Origin: Callipepla californica brunnescens
Taxonomy: Eukaryota > Chordata > Aves > Galliformes > Odontophoridae
NCBI GenBank assembly: GCA_023055505.1
Contig: JALIRH010000044.1
Span: 4,402,001 to 4,466,000 of the forward strand
Direction: 5' to 3'
DNA length: 64,000 nt
Shown here: piece by piece, positions 14,201 through 25,045 of the stretch
Layout: each line of letters begins with the position of its first letter
Numbering within the stretch: the stretch's first letter is position 1
The notes under the pieces: generated by a model
What the model saw: the letters and a program-made list of their open reading frames with translations, nothing else
Told to the model about the DNA's origin: nothing
Databases searched by the model: none
Translations under genes and position numbers: made by a program

Positions 14201-17200
14201 TAAGCTACATTAGTAGGGGAGGAGTCCTGACAAGCTCAAAATAAAATAAATAAAAGCTTCAAACTGGAGCCTACACAAGCTAATAGGATTGGAGATATTT
14301 GCAAATATGGAGTATGTACTGAACAGGCACAAGATGTGCATAAGCCACGGCCAGTTTGAAAGTCAGGGCAGGTAAGCAAAGTAAAGTGCACACAGGGGCT
14401 TGCTGAATATTGCGTGAGTGCTTCTCCTAAATTTGAACACACCAAAAAAAAAAATGTTTTTTTAATGCACGTGGCCCTTTGAGACTCCACATTAAGACCT
14501 CCAGCAGAAAAACAGATTCCAAAGCTGCATTAATAGATTATTTTGAGTCTCACTTAGAGAAAATAAGCAGTACAGCATGATGAAAAAAGAAAACATAAAG
14601 AACAGTGTAATTTTTTTCAGAGGGTTTCTATCTATTCCTGTCTGGGTCTGGTTTCAGGCTGTGTAGGGGGGTAGTTTTAGGCACTCAGGACAGGGTTTCA
14701 CCAGCCTTTGGGGCAGCACTTTCTACCCTGCAGCTGGTGCATGCCCTGAGCTCCACCCATTCTGTCAGCTCCATGGCAGGGTTTTTGTGGCATTGCATAG
14801 TGCTGCAGTGAATGGATTATCTGGACAGCGGTGATCTGTGTCTTTATTTTTAACTTGCACATCCCCCAGAAGATTGACCTATGTGGTACAACTCACTGTC
14901 ATCAATGGGAACTAAGGGAACTGAAGTGTAAGAAGCCTCAAGGCAGACAGGAATAACTCACAGGTGAGATTCATTCTAGTTCTCATGTTAGTACCTATCC
15001 TCTTGCTTATGTCACAGATTATAATATTTCTTTCATGCACACAAAGGCAGATTCTTTTATAATCCAGAGAGTCTTATTGTACTTAAATAGGAAAACAGCT
15101 GAAATATTTGGCTTTTTTTTTCTTTTCCTGTGAGCAATGCAAAGCATGTGCATGAACCTCCATACATCCACAGAATGCTTTCCTATTGGTGTGGCCTATC
15201 TGTGACTGTGCCACTACAGACAGAGAACTTCTGCTGGAGTTCTCCAGCATGTGCTGTGTAAAATGGGAATATGGTGAACTTCGAAATTTAAATAACCTAA
15301 TGAAATTTGCAGTTCATGCTCCATATTTATAGATTCCTTTCGATACCAAACCACAGTCAGGAAACCATGATTTGTGTTCACTTTCCCCAGTCTAGCTGAG
15401 AATCTTTGTTTCACCTTTATTTTGGAACGTGCTATGGACCGAAATGCTGCAGTGGGTGGCAGGTGGGGACAGCAGCATGCTTTGCTGTGTCTTGGTCCTT
15501 CCAGTGGCACGTCTCACTGGAGTAGGCCAGCAGTTTGCAGAGCATTAGGCTCCCCTCGTGGCTGACACATGTCCTGGTTTCCTCAGTGAGGCCTGGTGTG
15601 GGGTGGGTGATGGAAAATGGGATTGCAATTAGTCTCACAGTTGCTTTTGCTGTGTTGAGTTTACCCGTTGATGTCAGTTGTTCCGCTTCATGTACTCGAT
15701 GCTGATGGCCCAAGGGAATCTAATTTTCTGTTGCTGTCAGGAGATGCAGTGCTCAGGGGGATGCCCCATCACCAGGTCCCAGTTGCATATTTCCCTTTCT
15801 TCCCTGTTTTCTCCTTGAGTATCATAAAAGACAGTTTATCCATTTCCCTCTGAATCTTGCTGATGTTGTCATTGTTGCATGGGTCTGACATAACTGGGGT
15901 CTGATGTTACAACTTACGTGGTTTCAGGTGTGTGCCAGAAATCTCTTGAAGGGTCCAGCTGTGAAAAACAAATTCAGGTTATTATCATTTGGTGAATGCC
16001 CAAAGTCCCTAGAGGTTTTCTGTAAGTATTTTTTCTCTTGCAAATAATTTGTAAGCAACCTGGAGGACAGGGGAAGAGGATCCCTCATCTTTCACAGGCA
16101 AATGTCTTCCCTGGTTGTGGCACCTGGCTCACACACGTGTTCTCTGTCTCACTCTGCTGCCACCCCATGATTACACCAACTTTCCAGGCAAAACGGAGCT
16201 AGAGAGTCCTTCATCCACAAATGGGACAGCATCCACACCAGTGGTCACAGTGCTTCTCTTTGTGTAGGGTTCACAAACTGAATCCTGCACAAGGAGGAGG
16301 AAGAAGTTGAGTTCCTATCTGCTTCCTCCAGGGTGTGTTCAGCAGTTGTGTTAATGGGGAGAGGTGCTTTGGCAACAGGATTCCTCACTTTGTAGGAGGA
16401 AGGGCTTACACATCTAACTATGCGCTGTGATTTACAGCTACAAACTCTGAGTAGAAGGGAGCACCTAGGAGCTGTCCCCTTGCCTTAGCATTGCCTGCTG
16501 GGAAGCCTTTCTGGCAGGCCCCTGGTTTGATGTACTTGAAGCTTACTTATATCTTTGTTCTCATGTGCTCAACTCCTCATCCTAGATCAGGAGCCCACGT
16601 TGTTAATTCAGCTGTAGGAAAAAGTCCCACAGAGCTTGTCGCAATTAGTTTTGTATGGAAAGGCACTGCTTGTCAGTATGTACTTGGCAGTGCAGATGGC
16701 TGACTCATGTAACTTTATCCTTTAATTAGCACTGTGGAGCTAAGGTGCTTCAGGTTGGGACTGGCAGGCCTTGAGTGAGTGGTTGTTAGGGCCCTCCAGA
16801 CTGGAGGTGTACAGTGTGGCATCTGGGGTAAGTTTAGAGCTTTTCCTAAGCTGCTCTTGGACAAAGGCAGGCTTTATTGAGTGTCTGTCCAGCTGCTCTA
16901 CCAGAGGAAGGCTGTTTTACATCATCTTTAAATATCTAATTGGATTATATCTTTCAAAGAATTCTAACACCACACTATCTTCAAAGTACCTGCAAAAAAC
17001 AAACAAACAAACAAACAAACAAAAAAGGTATGATTTGTTTGTTGGAATCAAAGGGATTTAGCTGTGTTTTCTAATAATTTTCCTTGTTTTCCTTACAGTA
17101 GTAAAATGCCCTTATCTGCAAACCCACAATCCTTTTTGGGGGCTGCAGATGGGGCTTTGGCTTCCTTGCCCCTTGGCTCAGCCATTGCTGGCAGTAGGAC

Positions 17201-18920
17201 AGGACATATTTTCATTGGAGCTTGATGGTCCCTGTATTTCATGTATGTTTTCTTGGGAAAATACCTTCCATTCCTGTTTTGTTTATGGCAGTTTGCCATT
17301 CCTATCTCATCCCATGCTTATCTATTTAGTTATGAAACTAAATAGGTGTGGAGGACTTGAAAAAGTTCAGGGTACTTTCTCTTTGTGCTGGAACTGCATT
17401 TCAGTCATGCCGGTAAGTCCCACGTTTGCCTCTGTCCTTCAATAAGGAAGTGTCCTTGTTGCTTGTTCGTGCTTGTAGTTGTTTCCTTTTTAAGTTCATT
17501 GATGTCTAAAAGTTATGGTGGTGTTACCTCATGTTAATCTATCTTGGCATTGATGAAAGCAATATAAATCCTGACTAGGTGTTAGTAACACTCTTGAATT
17601 TTGCTGAGTACTCTAGTGGAGAGCTGGCATCATTGGGAAGCAGAAGGCATTAACTTTTGTTTTGTTTTTGCCAGTGATGTGCTGTATGACCTCTGATAAC
17701 TCTTTTCCCTCTTAGTAGAAAAATGATACCGAGCCATCATTCGTTGCATAAAATGCCTTGGAATAGGTATTTTTTTTTTCCTCTATTTAAACAAAAGCAG
17801 TCAAAGATCCTGCAGTGCTACCATGGAACCTGGTAGAAACAGGACCACACCAGCATCTTTTACATAATCAACATAGGGAGCTTGGCCTGTCTTTAAAACT
17901 TCCAGTTAATTAAATGTTCAAGAGGCAGTGTGTACCGTATATGCTAAGGGTATGCAGTATTGGGTTATACCACTTCCAAATTATTAAGCAGCGTAATATA
18001 TAGGACATCTATCTAGTCCTTGTTTTTGGCCATGGCAGGTTAAAATATGAATCAAAAGGTGGTATGTTATGGAAACATAAGAACAGTGTTTCATCCAGTT
18101 GTCCCACTTAGGTCCTGCTGTGTTAATTCCTCTCTCAAACTTTCCTTAAACACAGTTGATGGCGTCTAATTTGAAACAGGTTATGTTCCAACTAAATGCT
18201 CCATGAATGTACATGTTTCAAAAAGCTTTTAATCTAATAACAGGTATGGCTAATTATGCCCATCTTTCAGATTAGTTGCCAAATTTGGCTAATTTATGTC
18301 TATTACTGTCTTTTCTATGTGTAATGCAGAAGGATAAAGTGTGTTTAGTCTGGTGAATTTCTGATTCTTAGCAAGGGATTTTGATTTTAATACTCTACAG
18401 TTGCCTTAAGAGAGGAAAAGCTCACATGATGTGTCTTCTTATTGTTGCTACTTGTTTAGATGAATGATTGGAGCCAAATGCAGTAGTTAAAAACACACAG
18501 CACTTAACCAGTTTAAGGGCTGTACCTGAGGCAGTTTGATCAGGGGCAGCAGAGTTGGCATTTTAAGAAATTTCCTGCACCAGCCTTGCTCTCTGCACCT
18601 CCAGCAACACACTCCTGCTGCTCAGCATGACGAGCTGCTCATCCGCTTCTTCCTCTCTACCTGCACAGTCTCAAGCACAGGTCCTGCCCTCTGTCCTGTT
18701 CTTGGACCACTTCCCAAACTGTTGATAACTTACTTATTTATTTGCATAAACTGCGCTCTGGCCTGTCTGGCTCCAGCTCTTGAAAAGTCCTCTGTATTTT
18801 TTTCACCCAACCAGAACTCTTTTTTGTTCAGAAAGCTGAGAGAGGGCAAGAGGTGCACCTTGGTATAACTGATGGCTTAGCTTTGGAAATAATTGCATTT
18901 CAAAATACTAAATAGTTTCT
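11241..18920. other. Noncoding stretch between CR1 and the MARCHF8 start exon
   Basis: No exon recognised. Contains an (AAAC)n microsatellite at 16994-17026 and a perfect 9-bp stem (arms 13224-13232 and 13240-13248, 7-nt loop) too short to call an RNA. Short open frames have no recognisable product. Confidence 0.55.
16994..17026 (+). repeat. (AAAC)n microsatellite
   Basis: A6C followed by five AAAC units and a terminal A run. Confidence 0.95.
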
Positions 18921-18961
18921 ATTATTATTATTATTTGTATTTATTATTATTTTTTTTTTTT
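18921..18961 (+). repeat. (ATT)n plus poly-T tract forming the splice-acceptor pyrimidine tract
   Basis: ATT repeats run from 18921 to about 18949, interrupted by TTTGTATTT, followed by T12 at 18950-18961 and directly by the tag of the acceptor. A length-variable simple repeat therefore sits in the functional position of the polypyrimidine tract. Confidence 0.85.
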
Positions 18962-18963
18962 AG

Positions 18964-19020
18964 ATGCAAGGCCTGACAATGGCACTGAATGAGTGCTGCC
19001 TTCAAGCCTCCTTCCTGTAA
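18964..19020 (+). promoter_or_regulatory. Upstream ORF in the MARCHF8 leader
   Basis: Two in-frame ATGs (18964 and 18979) open a short frame that ends at TAA 19018-19020, 26 nt before the main ATG and in a different frame. The ATG at 18979 has A at -3 and G at +4, a better context than the main start (G at -3, A at +4). From 18979 it encodes 13 residues, from 18964 18 residues. Such a uORF would be expected to lower MARCH8 translation or make it depend on reinitiation. It matters only if the exon really starts at 18964. Confidence 0.5.
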
Positions 19021-19046
19021 GTGATAGGACCAAACAAGGCGGTGTG
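18964..19046 (+). other. MARCHF8: Probable 5'UTR part of the MARCHF8 start-codon exon
   Basis: The exon most simply begins after the tag acceptor at 18961-18963, which follows an (ATT)n plus T12 tract acting as the polypyrimidine tract. A second possible acceptor is the AG at 19020-19021 after a CCTCCTTCCTGT-like stretch, which would give a shorter leader, so the 5' boundary is inferred. At least one noncoding first exon must lie upstream, probably outside the window. Confidence 0.6.
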
Positions 19047-19142
19047 ATGAACATGCCACTGCATCAAATCTCTGTCATTCCAGCTCAGGATGTTACCTCT
19101 TCCAGAGTCTCCAGGAGCAAGACCAAAGAAAAAGAAGAACAG
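19047..19142 (+). CDS. MARCHF8: MARCHF8 first coding exon (partial gene; N-terminal 32 residues)
   Basis: Encodes the N-terminus of the RING-CH E3 ubiquitin ligase MARCH8, an endosomal and plasma-membrane protein with two membrane spans that ubiquitinates receptors such as MHC class II, CD86 and the transferrin receptor (family knowledge). The reading frame starts [16 protein letters not shown] and ends [11 protein letters not shown], matching the vertebrate MARCH8 start closely; by memory the human protein reads MSMPLHQIS and has two extra residues in the KEKE stretch. The start is fixed by an in-frame TGA at 18990-18992 with no in-frame ATG before 19047; position -3 is G. Met3 is a second in-frame ATG. 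The exon ends CAG|gtaatg in phase 0, which joins in frame to the next exon at 59634. This cytosolic segment lacks the catalytic RING-CH domain, which is outside the window. Identification is from sequence recall, not a search. Confidence 0.93.
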
Positions 19143-22100
19143 GTAATGACAGATATATTCGATTTTCACAGGAACTGACCTGAAGATAAAGTGGTAGGGG
19201 TTGCCAAATCAGACCTGATTCTGATCCAAAGACCCAACTCCTTGCATGATTGCTGCTCTTAGTGAAAATGGATGTTAACCTAATTTTTTCTAATTAGTAT
19301 TCTAACATTTGCCATTTCAAAGCAGCTGGCTGCAAAATACGTTGTCATGAAAGTTGTAACAGGTGTATTTTCCCTTTCTAAAAGAAAAATAATATGGGGT
19401 GTGAACTATATCCAGCCATGCATCCTGTTTTCCTTTGCTCTTTGCAGCATCTCATAGCTGTGCTGTGGTTAGTACAGACTGGGGTATCCCAAGGAAGGAA
19501 ATATACACCTATATGTGTATTTACTATGCTGTTTCCTAAAGATAAGACTTGGGTGCAAGTGTGCAAGTGAAATTGTTTTGAGTATTCTGGTACTAATGAG
19601 AAATGGAATGCAGAAATGTCTGAAGTATCTAATAGTTGCAAGTTTAATAGAATTTAATTAATAGGCTACTTGAAATTTAATTATCAAGGGCATATTGTTT
19701 CTGGTCCTTGGATATCAACCTTATTTAGACACTGGTCTGTGTCTCTGGTTAAGCCAAAAGGTCTTTGTGTGCATCATGTTTTACTTTACACTTAAGCTGC
19801 ACTGAATTTTGCATTATCTGCCACTTCCATATTGTATATTGTATTCCATACAAACCATTTTGTGTTTTTGTAGCTTTTCCCTAGCACAAAAACAGGTCAA
19901 AAGAGCATCCACATTACAGAGCAACTGCAAGGGCTAGGCTTGTTCTGTGAACTAGGAATGTGTATGCAGCAGCGGTCACATTCTCAGGAGACCTGGAGCA
20001 GCACTCTTAGAGACTGGGTGCAGATGAAGTATAAGGGACTGCAAAGTCACTGTCATGTTATAGAAAGGGATTCACTAAGACTAACTTTAGGATTAAAAAT
20101 GCATATATATGTTGTTTCTGATGTGTTAGGAACTTCTGCTCTGTCTAGCCCCTTCACCCATCAGCGGCCCAGATTGCACCTACATAAGTTTGTCAGTAAA
20201 AAATCAGTTGTGTCATCGTTGGTTTTTTGGAGCCTTCATCTCATTAAAAGCTTAAAATGGATTGTCGTCCTTTACATTCTTAAATCAGTAATTAGTTACC
20301 TGGATTCCTGAATCCAGATAGGCTGGCTTGCCATTAGTTTTGTTTGCCAGAACCAGGCAAGAAGTTGTCTTCACAGTTGATGTGCTTTAAGGCATCGTGT
20401 CTCAGGATACCACTGGAATCTCTTGTTTCCTAGCCTACAGCAAGTAGCAGCAGCCCATGAATGTGCTGGGCAGCTCTCTGGGTAACAGGGCTTTTTTGTT
20501 GCTTCTTTTGGATTCCTCCCAAATAGAAACACTATGCTCTGAGAGAGCATGAAACAGTTCCCCTGTAAATACGTGATGGTTCTCTGAATTGGATACTCTC
20601 CAGTTAGGTCATGTGAATTAGGAGGCTGATCAGATTAGAATGACCTGTGGTAACTATTTGACCATGCACCGAGCCCAGAAGTGAGAGTCCCAAGTCTCTT
20701 TCTAAACCCCTTCTTTTGTTTCTGACACAGCAACTTTAGTTAGAGGGTGCAAGTAGAAGAAAATGTAGATCATCACTGGCATATTTTCAGTCATTTGGGA
20801 ACACCTGTGCTGTGTATGAGGTAGATATCACTGCAAGATAAAAAGCATGGTTTTGTATTGAGTGAATTTGCTTAGCAGTTACAGATGATTTTCCTGCCTT
20901 GAGTAACATCTGCAGTTCCAGAGAGAGACACTAGGTAAAACTAAGAAATAAAGCATTTGCCCTACAGTTTTGTAAGTTTGGTACAAATTCAGCGTAACTC
21001 CAGTGCTTCTCTATTTCAGTAGTGTAACTTTCCATTATGCAACACAGCTTGCAGTTATTTCTCTGTGTTGTGACTGGCCTGGACACCATTCTTGCATGGA
21101 TTTCTGCAAGAATACATCACGTGCCTAAAAAACAAGTGGAACATTTCACAGTTTGATTCAAGTACCTTAGTTTTCTTTATTACACAGAAAAGTACTCCTT
21201 ACTTCTAATGGTAGTGTGCACCTCAAACCGTTGTATACACTGTGGTCTTAAAAAGTTTTGAGTTGTACAAAGCCACTTGAAAAGCTGAACAAAATCAAAC
21301 ATACCCCAAATCACAATCAAAGCCAGTGTTGTTTTTTAAAAGATAATATGGAGGTTTATTGTATAATAGCAGGTTCTTACACAAAGGGCATCTCCAGGTG
21401 TGTGCTTTGTAGACTGAGTTGACTCTGTACACATCTGCCTTGTTTATTACCAAACTTGGCTGAAGCCGAAGTGTATGAAAGTTGAATGTCAGCTAAGAGA
21501 TCAAAGTTTGGCTTACTTTTATTCTTGTTTTGGTTTACTTTTCCTTTGGGAACTTGATATTTCAAATTAGTCCATTAGCTTGTTTGTACCTGCATAAACC
21601 ATTCAGAGAAAGAGCTCAAGAAGCACAGCAGCAAAATGTGAAGCACCCATGTATCTAGAGAGGGACCTTTAAAAGTCTGAGGAAAATTGGTCTTTAATTT
21701 CTTCCCCAGAAGAAAGATACTTTATTTCTCATTCTCCTATCCTTTGTGAATATAGGTGTGTTTAATTTTGCACATGATGTTTATAAGAAGTGCAGAGTGA
21801 ATTTTCTTCGGCTGAATAGTTCAGATCTCTGACTACTTGCTCTTTCTCACTTCTGGTCAAGGTGTAGCTTTGATATTTCAAATTAAGGCTTGACTGGATT
21901 TAGTAATAGTTTTCCTTGTTACAAGAGCAAGTTTTCTGGACTAGAGTTTGGGACTGTGAAAAACAGCTAAAAATCCTTACCACTGTTATTGCACAATAAT
22001 CTGTTTATCAATACAGATGATCTGTAGTCCCCAGGCATGTGTCATGTATGTTGCATATACATGTGGAAATCTGTGGTGGAAATCCTACTGCATTTTAAAA

Positions 22101-24571
22101 GGTGGTAAGATGCATAATGCCTGCCTACCATTAGAAATCCTCAGAAGTTAGTGATATTTATTAATGGAGCTTGGTAGATCCTTATTCAGGTTTGTGTGAT
22201 TTTCAAGGTTTGAAATAGTTGAAAACTGTGCTTACCAACAGTATGATGAAACTTTGTCCATTTTCACAGTAAAAATGGGGTAGGTCATAAAGGGATTATT
22301 TCTCTTGCATTTAACTCAGATGAACTGTTAGCTTTAAGAGCTATTAATAACTGTCATTAGCTTCTTACTTGTCCCTCACTAGGAATAGCCTCATACTTAC
22401 CTAACTTAAGGGACAGTCACTCTGTTGCTTGTGAGGTGCAATAGACTCTGCCCTTTCAGTGGCTGTCCCACTGACAGCGATGTTTTCTAAGGTATCCGAC
22501 AGACAGCCTTCCACACTTGAAGTGGAAATGAGGCAGTGGTGCTGGCATGTGGTTAAGGTGTGTTGTTCTTCTGTGACAGGCGTATATTGCTTATTTGAAA
22601 GGTTTGTGCACCACAGGTTGTTTGTAAAAGTTAGTATGGTGAGTGAAGCTCCCTAACCAAAGCTTTTACACTCCTGTTTCTGAAAACACATTTGTAACTT
22701 CTCCACCAGTGCTCTGATTTCTGCAGATCTCATAAGCAGATCAGGGGTGGCCTCATCATGTGTGAATGGGAGATCATGAGATGCTGGTGCAAACCACTTG
22801 TGTGCACAATGGCCCGAACAAGGGAAGCAAAAGCGAGTTCCTCTCAAAGAGCGCGTAGTGAAGATCATATACTGCAAAAGAAGATAAATGTTCCAGTCAA
22901 ATTTAAACTTACCAATTGCATTTGACTGACTGAAAATCCCTTCTGCCCTCTGTTCTAGGGCAACTGCCTTCTTGTCTTTATGTGCTGTTAAGTGCTCATG
23001 GGCTGCTATGTGCTCAGCAGATACTTCGTAACAATCTCAGGTATCTCCACGTGCTGTCTTGGGGATGCTATGACTACATGGTTTGTCTGGATGAAGTTAA
23101 GGTGAAAGATGTACGTTGTGCTGCATCTTGCTAAACTTCTGCCGCCTCAGTGTTCTCTTGCATTTTGTAACAGGAAAGACACTCTAGCCAATTAACTCGC
23201 ATAAGCAATGTCTTACCAGAAAAGCAGGACTTTAAGAGGAAGAGAAAAAAAAAAAGTGGATGCATTTGCAAGAATCTTTAATCATAGATCAGTAGTGTAA
23301 TATAACAGTGAATGCTTTGTATTGAATCCAGTGTAATGCTTTGAGAGCTATTACATTGTTCTTAAGGTACAAAGGCACTCTCTGACCTCTTCAGCTCACT
23401 TTTTGGACTTTGAGCTGTGTCTGTGGGCTCTGACTGGCTGAACTTGATTGAAACACTTGTGCATGTGTAAGGCAGCGTGTGTGGCTTTGCTTGTCCATTG
23501 AACCAAACCAGCCATTAAGCAAACAGGCTGTGAATCCTCTGAGAGTTTCTCCCCTTATTATTTTTATACTGAGATTTATGTTTTTATATGTAGTTATGTA
23601 CTCTATTGACACTTTCCTTTATTAAATTCACTTTGTATAGTAACTGGTTAATTACAGAAGAATTTTTGTCCAAGTATCCTGTAACTCTTCTGTGGGAAGC
23701 AGATGTCTCTGTTGCTGAACTGCTTATAGACTTGACCTCAAAGCAGTAACTGCAAGATCCTTTCCTGACAACACAAACTTTGGCTTTTACCTACCATGTT
23801 TTTCACTGGATTGTAAAGTGTTTCTCGGAAAAAGCTGATGTCACACTTCCTGCTTTTTAAAAAGTAGCAATTAGACAGATTTCTGTTGACAGAACAGGCA
23901 ACAGAAGCACATCTGAGGAGCTGCAGGGAAAATGCATCTTCTCCTGTAGTCTGTGACCAGGTAGGAACACTGAGAACACCGTGGATGACAGGTGGTTGTA
24001 ACAGCCTTCTGAATCATACCCTTGCAGTGATGCTGTCACGCTGAGAGAAAGGTTTCCTTGGCTGATTTCTCTACTGACTTCTTCTGACATCTTAGTGTGT
24101 GTTTACACAGGAGCATGTGCTGAATGTGCTCCCACTCAGATTACCTTCAGCAGGTAGGTAAACAGTCTAGTGAAGAGCACTACAGGAAAATTGCTTGAGA
24201 AGTTGCTTGACACCAGATCCCTCTCTTTCCTCTAGGGGTGTACTTGACTGTTTCAGCACCACTCTTCTTGTGATCTCTCCCTTTAGTTATTAGGAGAGTC
24301 CTTCTTGTGCTTGTCATGATGGCTTAGATGTCATTGCAGCCAAGTCCTGCAGACATCATGGTGTTGTATGTCTCTTTGCTACTACAGGCATCTTGGTGTC
24401 TGGTGGCCTGAGGCACTCCTCCTGTGCTTCCCATGGGCACATGCCACTGTTCCCATTTGCTGCCAGCTTCAGGGCTTCCTCCTCCTCTCCCACATGACAT
24501 TGGCAAGATCACCACTGACTTCCCCCTTCAGCGTGCCACCTGGAAGGCTGACAAGTGCACCGTGCACAGCC

Positions 24572-24755
24572 AAGCCTGGATTAAAATAATGGTCTGGAGT
24601 TTGGGATTTGTCTCTTCCTGCCCACTAGGTGGTACTGGGCAAGTCCCTTTAGTACTGATGCTCTCTTTTCTCCATCTGTGAAAGTGGGCAGGCAGTACTG
24701 ACTGAAGCCTTGTAAAGGGTTTCAGGTCTGCACCTAAAAGATGAGGATAAAGAAG
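24572..24755 (+). repeat. MIR/CORE-SINE-type ancient repeat fragment
   Basis: Ordered similarity to MIR-type SINEs as recalled: CCACTAGGTGGTACTGGGCA (cf. actagctgtgtgaccttgggca), AGTCCCTTTAG, CTTTTCTCCATCTGTGAAAG (cf. tttcctcatctgtaaaatgg), GGCAGTACTGAC, then CCTTGTAAAGGGTTTCAGGT and CACCTAAAAGATGAGGATAA, like the shared MIR/L2-L3-type 3' region ending in aaagcgctttgagat. Old and diverged. A RepeatMasker run would settle the family. Confidence 0.55.
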
Positions 24756-24808
24756 CCAGATTCTCTGAGGTATCCTTTTTGTCTGTGGCCTTTCCAGATC
24801 TGCATGAA

Positions 24809-25045
24809 CGCACTCTGCTCGTGTTGTGTCGAATGCAGGCTGAGAAGCTTGTCCCCTCCAGCCTCGCTTTCGGAAGCTGAGCACTTTGTTTCCCAGAAAC
24901 ATTGGTGGCAGAGGAGGAAGAGAGGAGACGTGGGAGGGAAGGGCCCGGGGGAGCTGCTCCCACTTAAGCAGTCCTGACAAAGGAAGTTGGATCATGCCGT
25001 TTGATTCTCTGATGCATTTGTTTTGGAGTGTGTGCGGTACGCGTG
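24809..25045. promoter_or_regulatory. CpG-enriched patch, candidate intronic promoter or enhancer
   Basis: Eleven CpGs in about 240 bp, against a CpG-poor background, with GC-rich runs GAAGGGCCCGGGGGAGCTGC and GTGTGCGGTACGCGTGTGTG, and an ETS-like AGGAAGTTGG. It lies about 5.7 kb inside the large intron. The function is an inference; there is no TATA box or recognised first exon. Confidence 0.25.

Noticed and set aside
18061..18190. GAAACATAAGAACAGTG... resembling the start of a reptile-wide repeat
   Set aside because: Similarity fades after about 20 bases; not enough to annotate.
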